The position numbers and the translations under genes are program-made. Shown piece after piece: positions 17,994-28,484 of a DNA stretch of 64,000 nt. Under the pieces are notes generated by a model. It had not been told where the DNA came from. It did no database searches and saw nothing but the letters and a program-made list of their open reading frames with translations. Within the stretch, counting starts at the first letter, position 1; each line of letters opens with the position of its first letter. The DNA is from Rhodospirillaceae bacterium (GTDB lineage: Bacteria > Pseudomonadota > Alphaproteobacteria > UBA8366). Where the stretch lies: assembly GCA_002724395.1 (NCBI GenBank), contig PBOR01000022.1, positions 16,292 through 80,291 of the forward strand, written 5' to 3'.

Positions 17994-18577
17994 TTACCTG
18001 GTAAAAGTCGTGCAACATATCGGGCAAGCATATCGATCTCAAGGTTTACTCGATCTCCAGACACCGCCACACCAAACCCGGTTTGGGCTAATGTGTGAGG
18101 AATTATATTCACGCCAAAGCCGTCGCTATCGACTTCATTAACTGTCAAAGACACGCCGTCAAGAGATATACACCCCTTTTCCGCAATGAATTTTTCTAGT
18201 CCGACGGGCGGCAGGAACCTAAATCGAGTACTATCACCATCCGGCTCACGATCTATAATCTCTGCAACGCCATCCGCGTGGCCAAACACCAAATGACCGC
18301 CTAGTTCTTCGCCAAGCTTTAGAGACCTTTCTAAATTTACAGACCTACCAACTTTCCAATCCCCGACTGTTGTTCTCGCGAGGGTCTCCGCTGACGCCTC
18401 AACAGCGAACCATCCATCATTTTTCTCGGTTACAGTTAAGCACACCCCCGAACACGCTATTGAAGCCCCTATAGCTACCGTAGCGAGATCAAACGAGGTA
18501 CTGATTTCGAGACGCCGATCACCAAATTGCTTAACAGCAGAGATTTCGCCGACATCCTGGATAAGGCCTGTAAACAT
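17990..18577 (-). CDS. ribE: Riboflavin synthase alpha subunit
   Basis: A 195-residue protein beginning MFTGLIQDVGEI, as riboflavin synthases do. It has two repeated lumazine-binding domains, each with a cysteine/valine-type motif (IACSGVCLTVTE and ISLDGVSLTVNEV). It dismutates two lumazine molecules to riboflavin. It starts 9 nt after ribD and overlaps ribBA. Confidence 0.95.
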   Translation of the reverse strand: MFTGLIQDVGEISAVKQFGDRRLEISTSFDLATVAIGASIACSGVCLTVTEKNDGWFAVEASAETLARTTVGDWKVGRSVNLERSLKLGEELGGHLVFGHADGVAEIIDREPDGDSTRFRFLPPVGLEKFIAEKGCISLDGVSLTVNEVDSDGFGVNIIPHTLAQTGFGVAVSGDRVNLEIDMLARYVARLLPGN

Positions 18578-18586
18578 GAGAGTAAT

Positions 18587-19678
18587 CTAGTCCGATCGCC
18601 AATAGGTTTCCAGCCAATCATTACCAAGACGCTCCGATGAAACAGTATCAAAGCGCAAAATATCGTCCAACTGAGCAAGACCATAAGCGGCCACTGCTGA
18701 AATACCATCGCCTCCCATTATACTCGGTGCACGGAACCAAGCGATACGATCTACCAAGCAAGTTCTCAAAAAAGTCGCCGCAATATCAGCGCCGCCTTCA
18801 ACTAATAGGCGTGTGATACCCTTGCTGGCCAGAGCTTGCATTGCAACATGAATATCTGGATAGCCCGCCCTATCAGGCGGTATAGTTATGATTTCGACAC
18901 CACAATCGCGATAAGCCTGTTTTTTAGCCACATCGCCCCCTTTCACAGTTAAGAGCCACGTGGGAACATCCGCCACAGTTGCAACGAGGTTTGCCGTCAA
19001 CGGCAGTTGGAGCCGCGTGTCAACAACAATACGGACTGGTGAGGCCGCCTCAAGGCCAGGCAATCTGACGGTAAGCGAAGGATTATCCGCAAGAGCGGTT
19101 CCTATGCCGACTAACACTGCATCGTGACTTGCGCGCATTAAGTGGACCCGCGCGCGTGCATTAGGACCCGTAATCCACTGACTTTCGCCCCGCACCGTGG
19201 CAATGCGACTATCCAGTGTGGTTGCGGTTTTAAGCGTTATCATTGGCCGATTTTGGTTAACTCGCGATATAAAACCCTCATTTAGTCGCTCCGCCTCGCC
19301 TCGACATAGACCAACCTTCACGTCGATACCTGCTTCTTTTAAAAGTGCATTTCCCTTTCCGCTTACCCGAGAATCTGGATCTTCCATTGCAGCAACAACG
19401 CGGGTGATGCCGGCTTCGATTAGCGCTTCTGTGCAGGGCGGGGATTTGCCATGATGACAACACGGCTCGAGCGTTACATATGCTGTGGCGCCCTTTGCCA
19501 AATTACCCGCCTGAGACAGCGCAACAGTTTCCGCATGCGGACGTCCTCCAGGCTGAGTCCACCCGCGACCGACAACTACCGGTGCACCAGCTCGCTCAGC
19601 AACGATGACGCAACCTACAGCAGGATTCGGCCAAACAGAGCCCAGCCCTCTATGCGCGAGACTTAGAGCCACGCGCAT
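18587..19678 (-). CDS. ribD: Bifunctional diaminohydroxyphosphoribosylaminopyrimidine deaminase/reductase
   Basis: About 363 residues. The N-terminal deaminase domain has the zinc site HAETVAL with EPCCHHGKSPPCTEAL; the C-terminal reductase domain begins NRPMITLKTATTLDSRIAT and contains LLVEGGADIAATFL. These are steps 2 and 3 of riboflavin synthesis. I set the start at the ATG at 19678, 16 nt after the nrdR stop, because longer forms would run into nrdR. Confidence 0.94.
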   Translation of the reverse strand: MRVALSLAHRGLGSVWPNPAVGCVIVAERAGAPVVVGRGWTQPGGRPHAETVALSQAGNLAKGATAYVTLEPCCHHGKSPPCTEALIEAGITRVVAAMEDPDSRVSGKGNALLKEAGIDVKVGLCRGEAERLNEGFISRVNQNRPMITLKTATTLDSRIATVRGESQWITGPNARARVHLMRASHDAVLVGIGTALADNPSLTVRLPGLEAASPVRIVVDTRLQLPLTANLVATVADVPTWLLTVKGGDVAKKQAYRDCGVEIITIPPDRAGYPDIHVAMQALASKGITRLLVEGGADIAATFLRTCLVDRIAWFRAPSIMGGDGISAVAAYGLAQLDDILRFDTVSSERLGNDWLETYWRSD

Positions 19679-19694
19679 AAAGCTGACATCTTGC

Positions 19695-20159
19695 TTATTC
19701 AGGTCCGCCAGCACCGAGCTCGCCGGTAATGAATTCTTCGAAATCCTTCGCCTCACGGAAATTCCTATAAACCGATGCGAAGCGCACATATGCGACCTTA
19801 TCGAGCGATGCCAAGGCCTCCATTAGTAACTCACCGATCAAATCAGCCTTAACATCACTTTCACCGGAGCTTTCGAGCCGCCGTACAATACTATTGGCCA
19901 CCTGCTCAACCCGCTCAGGCTCGACAGAGCGCTTCCGCAGTGCAATATTCATAGAACGCACCAATTTATCGCGATCAAATGGCTCCCGTTGGCCATTCTT
20001 TTTTATCACTGATAAATCACGTAACTGCACACGCTCGAAAGTCGTAAACCGTTGACCACAATTAGGACAAAAACGTCGGCGGCGAATAGCAGCATTATCT
20101 TCCGTCGGCCTCGAATCTTTTACTTGTGTATCATTGTGACTACAAAACGGACATCGCAT
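19695..20159 (-). CDS. nrdR: Transcriptional repressor NrdR
   Basis: A 154-residue ATP-cone repressor of ribonucleotide reductase genes. It has an N-terminal zinc ribbon ([13 protein letters not shown] ... [17 protein letters not shown]) and an ATP-cone ([16 protein letters not shown]). It lies between glyA and ribD, the usual alphaproteobacterial order. Confidence 0.97.
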   Translation of the reverse strand: MRCPFCSHNDTQVKDSRPTEDNAAIRRRRFCPNCGQRFTTFERVQLRDLSVIKKNGQREPFDRDKLVRSMNIALRKRSVEPERVEQVANSIVRRLESSGESDVKADLIGELLMEALASLDKVAYVRFASVYRNFREAKDFEEFITGELGAGGPE

Positions 20160-20191
20160 CCCGTCATCCCTTTCCTATGAGGTCGCTACAC

Positions 20192-21499
20192 TTATACGCC
20201 CGCCGGATAGACCGGAAACCGTTTACATAGCGAATCTACCTTTTCGCGGACCGCACTTTCTACTGACTCGTTGTTTTCACCGTTAGCAGCAAGACCGTCC
20301 AACACCTCTACTATCAATTCACCAACTAGGCGAAACTCCGCCTGACCAAACCCTCGTGTTGTTCCAGCCGGCGTACCAAGACGAATACCGGAAGTCACCA
20401 TTGGTTTTTCTGGATCAAAAGGAATCCCATTTTTGTTGCAGGTCAGGCCAGATCGCTCTAGCGCCCTTTCGGCAATGTTGCCAGTGAGGCTCTTGGGCCT
20501 GAGGTCAACTAAAATCAAATGAGTGTCCGTACCACCGGAGACAATATCAAGACCGCCCTCTAACAGAGTTTCGGATAGCGTCTTGGCATTATCGACAATA
20601 GACTGTGCATAAATCTTGAAAGAGGGCTTTAGCGCTTCACCAAAGGCAGCAGCCTTGCCAGCAATCATATGCATCAGAGGACCGCCTTGCGTCCCTGGAA
20701 AAATTGCCGAATTGAACTTTTTGGCCAAAGCCTCTTCATTCGTAAGGATCATACCGCCGCGAGCGCCGCGTAATGTCTTGTGAGTTGTAGTGGTAACTAC
20801 ATGAGCATGGGGTAATGGACTTGGATGAACGCCACCCGCGACCAGTCCAGAGAAATGAGCCATATCTACCATCAACAAAGCACCGACAGAATCTGCTATT
20901 TCTCGAAATTTAACAAAATCGATAAACCGAGGGTAAGCCGAGCCACCAGCGACAATAAGTTTAGGTTTATGTTCATCTGCCAGATGCGCTACTTCGTCAA
21001 AATCAACTAGCGCATCATCTTTCCGAACGCCATACTGAACAGCGTTAAACCATTTGCCAGACTGATTAGGAGGTGCACCATGGGTCAAATGCCCCCCAGC
21101 AGCTAGGGACATTCCCAAAATAGTATCTCCAGGCTGAATGGTTGCGAGATAAACCGCATTGTTCGCTTGTGCACCCGCATGGGGCTGCACATTTGCGAAT
21201 TGGCAACCAAACAGCTCCTTTGCACGATCAATCGCCAATTGTTCAGCCACATCCACAAATTCGCAGCCGCCATAATAGCGTCGCCCTGGATAGCCTTCGG
21301 CATATTTATTAGTAAGTACTGACCCGATTGCCTGCAATACAGATCGGCTAACGATATTTTCAGAAGCAATCAATTCTATTTGATTTTGCTGACGCGATAA
21401 TTCTTGGCCGACAGCGACAAACAGATCTGGATCAGTATCACCCAGTGACGCTGTAAAGAATCCGTCTTCCAAAATTTCTGCTGTATTAGCTTCTGCCAT
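20192..21499 (-). CDS. glyA: Serine hydroxymethyltransferase
   Basis: A 435-residue PLP enzyme interconverting serine and glycine with tetrahydrofolate, the main source of one-carbon units. Motifs are [29 protein letters not shown], the PLP-lysine segment [14 protein letters not shown], and GTQGGPLMH. The catalytic lysine is in THK. It is followed 32 nt later by nrdR and preceded by rpiB. No glycine riboswitch is visible in the 36-nt gap upstream. Confidence 0.97.
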   Translation of the reverse strand: MAEANTAEILEDGFFTASLGDTDPDLFVAVGQELSRQQNQIELIASENIVSRSVLQAIGSVLTNKYAEGYPGRRYYGGCEFVDVAEQLAIDRAKELFGCQFANVQPHAGAQANNAVYLATIQPGDTILGMSLAAGGHLTHGAPPNQSGKWFNAVQYGVRKDDALVDFDEVAHLADEHKPKLIVAGGSAYPRFIDFVKFREIADSVGALLMVDMAHFSGLVAGGVHPSPLPHAHVVTTTTHKTLRGARGGMILTNEEALAKKFNSAIFPGTQGGPLMHMIAGKAAAFGEALKPSFKIYAQSIVDNAKTLSETLLEGGLDIVSGGTDTHLILVDLRPKSLTGNIAERALERSGLTCNKNGIPFDPEKPMVTSGIRLGTPAGTTRGFGQAEFRLVGELIVEVLDGLAANGENNESVESAVREKVDSLCKRFPVYPAGV

Positions 21500-21535
21500 C
21501 GCTCTATCTAAACCTTCCTAATTATTACAAAATCT

Positions 21536-21970
21536 CTACGAAAACTTTTCAACTCGCCGTTGATGACGTCCGCCTTCAAATTCCGAATTCAAAAACACTC
21601 TCAAACAATCAAGCGCCACTTCTATCCCTGTAGTCCGCGCACCTAAAGCCAAAACATTGGCATTATTGTGCAGCCTTGCAAAGCGTGCATCTGTCTCACT
21701 ATGACACAACGCAGCGCGCACGTGCCGGTGGCGATTAGCCGCAATCGAAATGCCAATCCCAGTGCCACAAATCAAAACGCCCCGCATCGCCCTGCCCTTC
21801 AAAAGAGCCTCTGCTAAGTTATTGGAATAGTCCGGATAATCTACCGAACACGTGCTATTCGTCCCCAAATCAAGCACTTCATAGCCCATTTCTTCCAGAT
21901 ACTTTCCGATGGCCGCCTTCATCAAAAGACCTGCGTGATCTGATGCTATAACGACTTTTTCCTTAGCCAT
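21536..21970 (-). CDS. rpiB: Ribose-5-phosphate isomerase B
   Basis: About 144 residues starting MAKEKVVIASDHAG, the RpiB hallmark. It has NSTCSVDYPDYSNNLAEAL and GVLICGTGIGISIAANRH, the Cys of which is the conserved catalytic base. It interconverts ribose 5-phosphate and ribulose 5-phosphate. An upstream in-frame ATG would add a hydrophobic extension absent from the family, so I used the ATG at 21970. It probably leads the rpiB-glyA-nrdR-rib operon. Confidence 0.95.
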   Translation of the reverse strand: MAKEKVVIASDHAGLLMKAAIGKYLEEMGYEVLDLGTNSTCSVDYPDYSNNLAEALLKGRAMRGVLICGTGIGISIAANRHRHVRAALCHSETDARFARLHNNANVLALGARTTGIEVALDCLRVFLNSEFEGGRHQRRVEKFS

Positions 21971-22374
21971 GAAAACCAAAACACTCTCAAACCCAAAATA
22001 AAGATAAAAAAACAAACGATGACAACCAGAATACCACATGTCGCGTAGTCTTGCCAGTCACACACAAGGTTTCGCGGTCTGGAGACACACTCTCGCGCAA
22101 TACAATAAATTAATAAGAAAAACAGTAGAGCTAGTAAAACAAAAAAGCTTGTAGTGTGTGATCAAAAGGTTGCACCAAAAAGGTACACTTTATGTAGTGA
22201 TTCATCAGATTTTCACTGGAATATATTGTGCTTTATTGTAATTTCATTACACCACTTCTCAAAATAACTTTAAGATAAAGTAGAGTATTTAATATTTTTT
22301 CTTTAATTTTATTGACATAATTAAAGTTCTATGGGATTTACTAGTCATAAATTAGAAAAAGAATAGGATTACGG
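21971..22374. promoter_or_regulatory. Divergent AT-rich control region between rpiB and mucR
   Basis: About 400 bp without a gene. The right half (about 22200-22374) is very AT-rich with many TA steps and includes TTGACA at 22312-22317, a possible -35 for mucR, though no clear -10 is placed 17 nt later. MucR proteins bind AT-rich DNA in an H-NS-like way and often repress their own gene, so this may be an autoregulatory site. The left half should carry the rpiB promoter, which I cannot point to. Confidence 0.45.
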
Positions 22375-22803
22375 GTGATGCACCAACAATTCGCAGAGAA
22401 TAGGGGGCAGAAGACTGACATTTTGCGTATGACTGCCGATGTCGTTTCTGCATATGTTGGCAACAATACTTTGCCAGCCACTGAACTTAATGACGTTATT
22501 CACCTCGTTTATGGCTCATTACAGAAGCTTAATGATGGCCAAACAAATAGCTTCCGCTCTAAATCAAAAGTTGCAGTGCGGAAATCCATCACACCTGACT
22601 ATATTGTCTGCTTCGAGGATGGAAAGAAATTGAAGATGTTAAAACGTCATCTTCGCACCGTCTACGGCCTGACGCCTCAAGAATACCGTGCCAAGTGGGG
22701 GCTGCCTGCGGACTATCCAATGGTAGCGCCCAATTATTCGCGACAACGCTCTGCTTTCGCAAAAAAAATCGGCTTAGGCCGAACTGCAAGTGGCGTCGCG
22801 TAA
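22375..22803 (+). CDS. mucR: MucR/Ros-family zinc-finger transcriptional regulator
   Basis: A 142-residue regulator with the Ros/MucR C-terminal domain: ITPDYIVCFEDGKKLKMLKRHL, then TVYGLTPQEYRAKWGLPADY and PMVAPNYS. This core is very strongly conserved in alphaproteobacteria. The first finger Cys is in VCFEDG, with the His in KRHL and following residues; the upstream second Cys of classical Ros is absent (SITPDYIVC), a variation also known in MucR homologues. In relatives it silences exopolysaccharide, motility and virulence or cell-cycle genes through AT-rich sites. Starts at GTG 22375 or ATG 22378 are both possible. Confidence 0.93.
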   Translation: MMHQQFAENRGQKTDILRMTADVVSAYVGNNTLPATELNDVIHLVYGSLQKLNDGQTNSFRSKSKVAVRKSITPDYIVCFEDGKKLKMLKRHLRTVYGLTPQEYRAKWGLPADYPMVAPNYSRQRSAFAKKIGLGRTASGVA

Positions 22804-22842
22804 ATGTTCCCCAACGAAAATTAAAAAAAGTAATTATAGACT

Positions 22843-22872
22843 GGCCGGTCCATGTGACCGGCCTTTTTTTTT
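22843..22872 (+). terminator. Intrinsic terminator after mucR
   Basis: A perfect 8-bp GC-rich stem (GGCCGGTC with GACCGGCC, 5-nt loop) is followed by nine T residues. It lies 40 nt beyond the mucR stop. An A-rich flank on the other side means it may also stop leftward transcription from the small gene at 22884. Confidence 0.93.
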
Positions 22873-22883
22873 ACCATAGCAGC

Positions 22884-23087
22884 CTAACAAACGTTCTCTT
22901 CCGCCTTTTTCTTCATCACATATTCTAATTTGAGGAGACCAGCTTTACGCAAGGCGCGGTCGCCACGACGCGGATCACCAACTATCGACGCCTCGATACC
23001 AGTGCGAGTATCAACGGCGGTTACTTTCACATATCGGCCGATCGTGACCATTTCGATTATAGATCCGTGAGATTCTTTTTTGTCCAT
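22884..23087 (-). CDS. Small conserved alphaproteobacterial protein (DUF6898-like)
   Basis: A 67-residue protein: IIEMVTIGRYVKVTAVDTRTG followed by EASIVGDPRRGDRALRKAGLLKLEYVMKKK. The pattern matches a small family widespread in alphaproteobacteria, recalled as DUF6898; the family name is from memory and unverified. No function is known to me. It is convergent with mucR and lies downstream of the amidotransferase gene on the same strand. Confidence 0.7.
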   Translation of the reverse strand: MDKKESHGSIIEMVTIGRYVKVTAVDTRTGIEASIVGDPRRGDRALRKAGLLKLEYVMKKKAEENVC

Positions 23088-23119
23088 AGCATTAGTCTAG
23101 CCGGATTAGCCATATTACT

Positions 23120-23827
23120 TCAAACGAGCCTTTTAAAATTATTGTAAATTCGACGCGCTATCCGGTTTAACTGAGGCAACGCGTCTTCAACGGCACTGGC
23201 GAGTAGTGATTCGCCTCCAAGTCCTAAAGAGTTTTTAAGGGACTCAGCGTAGGCCGGAACCTTCGCCCAATTATCAACTGTCTCCCCCGTGACCTCCATG
23301 TGATATTGTAAGCCATAAACCCTCTCGCCATATCTAAATGCTTGACAATCACAGCCTGCAGAGGCGGCAAGCAACACCGCGTCTCGGGGTAAAGTGTTTA
23401 CCTCCGAGCCATGCCACTGCAAACATATGTTGTGCCTATCAACGCTATCAAATAACGGGTCAACAATGCCGGCATCCGTAAGTTTGATTGTCTGAACACC
23501 CACCTCTGGATCAGCCATGGGGGCTACAAACCCACCAAGGGCGTCAGCCAATAATTGGTGTCCCAGGCATATTCCCAAGACCGGCTTTTCCGCTTGGACC
23601 CAATCCCTGATCGCCTGCTTTTCCGATATTAGCCACGGATACTTATTTTCTTCCCACACATCCATTGGCCCGCCCATAATCCAAAGCGCATCATAGTTCG
23701 CATGTTCTGGCGCAGCATCACCAGAATACCATTCCACAACATCACAAGTGACGCTATCTTCACGCAAAAACGTTCGGAAAATCCCAGGATGCTCGACTTC
23801 AATATGTTGATATACCAAAACCCGCAT
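23120..23827 (-). CDS. Class I glutamine amidotransferase-like protein
   Basis: A 235-residue stand-alone GATase1 domain. The nucleophile elbow is GICLGHQLLADALGG (Cys87), and a QYHMEV segment supplies the His and Glu. The front half contains MGGPMDVWEENKYPWLISEK, typical of GuaA-like amidotransferases that act alone, such as gamma-glutamyl hydrolases. The substrate cannot be assigned. It starts 14 nt after the TauD-like gene, so the pair probably forms one operon. Confidence 0.85.
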   Translation of the reverse strand: MRVLVYQHIEVEHPGIFRTFLREDSVTCDVVEWYSGDAAPEHANYDALWIMGGPMDVWEENKYPWLISEKQAIRDWVQAEKPVLGICLGHQLLADALGGFVAPMADPEVGVQTIKLTDAGIVDPLFDSVDRHNICLQWHGSEVNTLPRDAVLLAASAGCDCQAFRYGERVYGLQYHMEVTGETVDNWAKVPAYAESLKNSLGLGGESLLASAVEDALPQLNRIARRIYNNFKRLV

Positions 23828-23841
23828 TATAGGCTTACAGA

Positions 23842-24873
23842 CTATAATCTTTTTGTAACACCGCCACGCCCACCAGTGTTTAATCGGTCTGCATATTCCG
23901 GCGCGAGAGCGCGACCATTGGGAATATTAACCCAAAGACGCAATAGCAATCTGCGCTTTTCTTCCTCATCCCAGTCTACAAACCGACCCCGGCTATGCAT
24001 CGTCGTATGATTATTAAGTAATTGTATATCGCCAGGCTCGAAGGTCATGGGTAAAAGAAAATCTTCGGATACGGCTAAATTTTCTACTAAATCGATAGCT
24101 TCTTGCTGTGCTTGGGTTAGTGGCTCCTGAGCTCGCTGGGCACCGAGCTCAATCTGTTGTTTATTAAACCGGCATGAGAGCAATCCGTCGAACCAGCTAT
24201 AGACCGGAATTCGATTATTAGAGAGTTCAACAGCTGTTCGCCCCTTACCTATCAGGTCGTAGTGAAACCCATTTAATAGTGGTTCCAATAGCTCGGGACG
24301 AGTTACCCTAATGCGGTTATAAACCGACATCGAAGAAGCAATCCAGCTTTCACCGCCCTTTTTCGCGGGCCTTACACACATAAGACCTACCAGGTCTGAA
24401 GAATCTGTATGAGGTGCAAGCAACGCGTTAGTCCGATGACCACGGACACCTTCCTCATAATATCCGCCTTGAGTATACTTACCACCTTCCATGTCTTTAA
24501 CGTGGCCAAGCAAATCGCCTTGGCTGTTTTGAGAAATAGTTTGGCCCAAATACGTACCAAGACCCCAATATAGCACGGATAATTTGTCCAAAGCATAATC
24601 CGCTACATTTAGCCCGCGCATTAGCACGAAACCGCGCCCATATTCTATTTCGTGAAGCAAGGAACTGATTTTCGGCCCCAGGGATGGTAACGGAAAATCT
24701 TTTTGGCGAAATTCGAGTGGAGAGACGCCGCGGTTATATAATGCGGTGGTCGCCTTCTCAAGCTCGTCTAAATCTTCGTCCGACAGTTGAAAAACCCAGG
24801 ATTGATCCTGTTCCATTTCTACGCGCGTCCATGCGGACGGTCCTGTCGCCTCGGGCGGCAAACGCATATCCAT
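23842..24873 (-). CDS. TauD/TfdA-family Fe(II)/2-oxoglutarate-dependent dioxygenase
   Basis: A 343-residue protein with the facial triad visible as APHTDSSD (His155, Asp157) and a distal His in NNHTTMHSRGRFVD (likely His293), followed by LLLRLWV, which supplies an Arg for 2-oxoglutarate. Long TauD-like enzymes such as this hydroxylate small carboxylates or sulfonates. The substrate is unknown. It is divergent from the metY-like gene and paired with a glutamine amidotransferase. Confidence 0.85.
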   Translation of the reverse strand: MDMRLPPEATGPSAWTRVEMEQDQSWVFQLSDEDLDELEKATTALYNRGVSPLEFRQKDFPLPSLGPKISSLLHEIEYGRGFVLMRGLNVADYALDKLSVLYWGLGTYLGQTISQNSQGDLLGHVKDMEGGKYTQGGYYEEGVRGHRTNALLAPHTDSSDLVGLMCVRPAKKGGESWIASSMSVYNRIRVTRPELLEPLLNGFHYDLIGKGRTAVELSNNRIPVYSWFDGLLSCRFNKQQIELGAQRAQEPLTQAQQEAIDLVENLAVSEDFLLPMTFEPGDIQLLNNHTTMHSRGRFVDWDEEEKRRLLLRLWVNIPNGRALAPEYADRLNTGGRGGVTKRL

Positions 24874-25047
24874 CGCCAGGTAATCTCCAACTACAATTAA
24901 TTGACCCTGTGTTTAGCAATCCCTGGAGGTTTCTGGCAATGGCTTACGTGTCGACACTTGACATCAACGCTAGACGCATGGCTTTTCGGCCATACAACAA
25001 AAGATTTTGCTGAAGAATTTGGATATCACCATACTAGGGAGTTGATC

Positions 25048-27457
<2,410 letters not shown>

Positions 27458-27597
27458 ACACTTTTTCCACCTTATCTTGGATTAGTCATTCGTTGAGAAA
27501 TACGGTACCGCATCCGCTAGCCACAATTCGCAATTGATCATACTATGAAAACCCCATGGGCTTTAGTAACTGACCAACCCTCCTCGCATGATCGGTA

Positions 27598-28380
27598 TTA
27601 TTTTTTTCGATTAAGAAATGCAGTCATTAGAGTGTTCGGCTCATCAGTCGCATAACAGCCGGCGATAGCTTGAATGCCGACCTTGGCCGCATCCGTATAG
27701 GACATACGTTCCCAATCGTTGATTAACGCCTTTTGAACTCGGATCGCATTGGACCCACACAACAGTAACGAGGCTATCCATTCCTCTACCGCTTGGTCCA
27801 GCTGATCATAGGGCACTAGCTTTTGTAGATAACCATATTCGTGGGCCTGTTGAGCAGTAATGTGATCGCCAGTCAGCACCAGTTCAACCGATTTGCCCCA
27901 GCCCATTAAACGCGGCAACAACACAGCTTCCATACCCGATGGAATACCGAAGCGTGTTTCCGGCATCCCGTATTTGCCGTGATCTGCGCCAACGCGCATA
28001 TCAGCAGCGGCAGCGATCTCCATGCCCGAGCCAAAGCAATAGCCATTGATGCGAGCAATCACTGGGACCGGGAAATTTCGTACAGCATCACAAGCGTAAT
28101 GGGTCAATGTCGAGGATTTTTCCCCTTGAGCCGGATCATAGTGTGCCATCTCGGCAAGGTTACTACCACCAACGAAGGACTTATCTCCAGCACCAGTGAG
28201 GATAATAGCTCGCAATGTCTCGTCATGCTTAAGTTCAGCTATCACATCAATAAATCTCTGCTTTCCAGCTAGCCCCAAAGAATTTCGCTTCTCCGGATTA
28301 TTAAACATTACTGTCGCAATGCGTCCCTTATCACTTCGATCATCATATTTAACCAGTACTAATGAATTTGTATCTTTCAT
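27598..28380 (-). CDS. Enoyl-CoA hydratase/isomerase-family protein
   Basis: About 260 residues of the crotonase fold. The oxyanion-hole segments are FVGGSNLAEMAHY and RINGYCFGSGMEIAAAAD, followed by MPETRFGIPSGMEAVLLPRLMG. One of the two acidic residues of classical hydratases is present (PET); the second position is not clearly Glu, so it may be an isomerase or thioesterase rather than a hydratase. I chose the ATG at 28380, with AGGGAAG upstream, over one 45 nt earlier. It is divergent from the acylase-like gene. Confidence 0.85.
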   Translation of the reverse strand: MKDTNSLVLVKYDDRSDKGRIATVMFNNPEKRNSLGLAGKQRFIDVIAELKHDETLRAIILTGAGDKSFVGGSNLAEMAHYDPAQGEKSSTLTHYACDAVRNFPVPVIARINGYCFGSGMEIAAAADMRVGADHGKYGMPETRFGIPSGMEAVLLPRLMGWGKSVELVLTGDHITAQQAHEYGYLQKLVPYDQLDQAVEEWIASLLLCGSNAIRVQKALINDWERMSYTDAAKVGIQAIAGCYATDEPNTLMTAFLNRKK

Positions 28381-28484
28381 AAGACTTCCCTTGCCGTTGC
28401 AATCAAGCATTCTTACCTTCACCATGTAGTCGGCACGATAGCATGAGCTGCGCGAGCGAAGTACAAACTAAATGAGTAACCGCC

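Noticed and set aside
17990..20192. FMN riboswitch controlling the rib genes
   Set aside because: The rib genes lie inside an operon with gaps too short for the aptamer, and no conserved FMN-element sequence was seen.
21500..21535. Glycine riboswitch before glyA
   Set aside because: The gap is only 36 nt and glyA appears to be transcribed from rpiB.
24874..25047. Possible SAM riboswitch upstream of the metY-like gene
   Set aside because: The position is right, but I cannot match the conserved cores of the SAM riboswitch classes; only a weak 5-bp hairpin is present.
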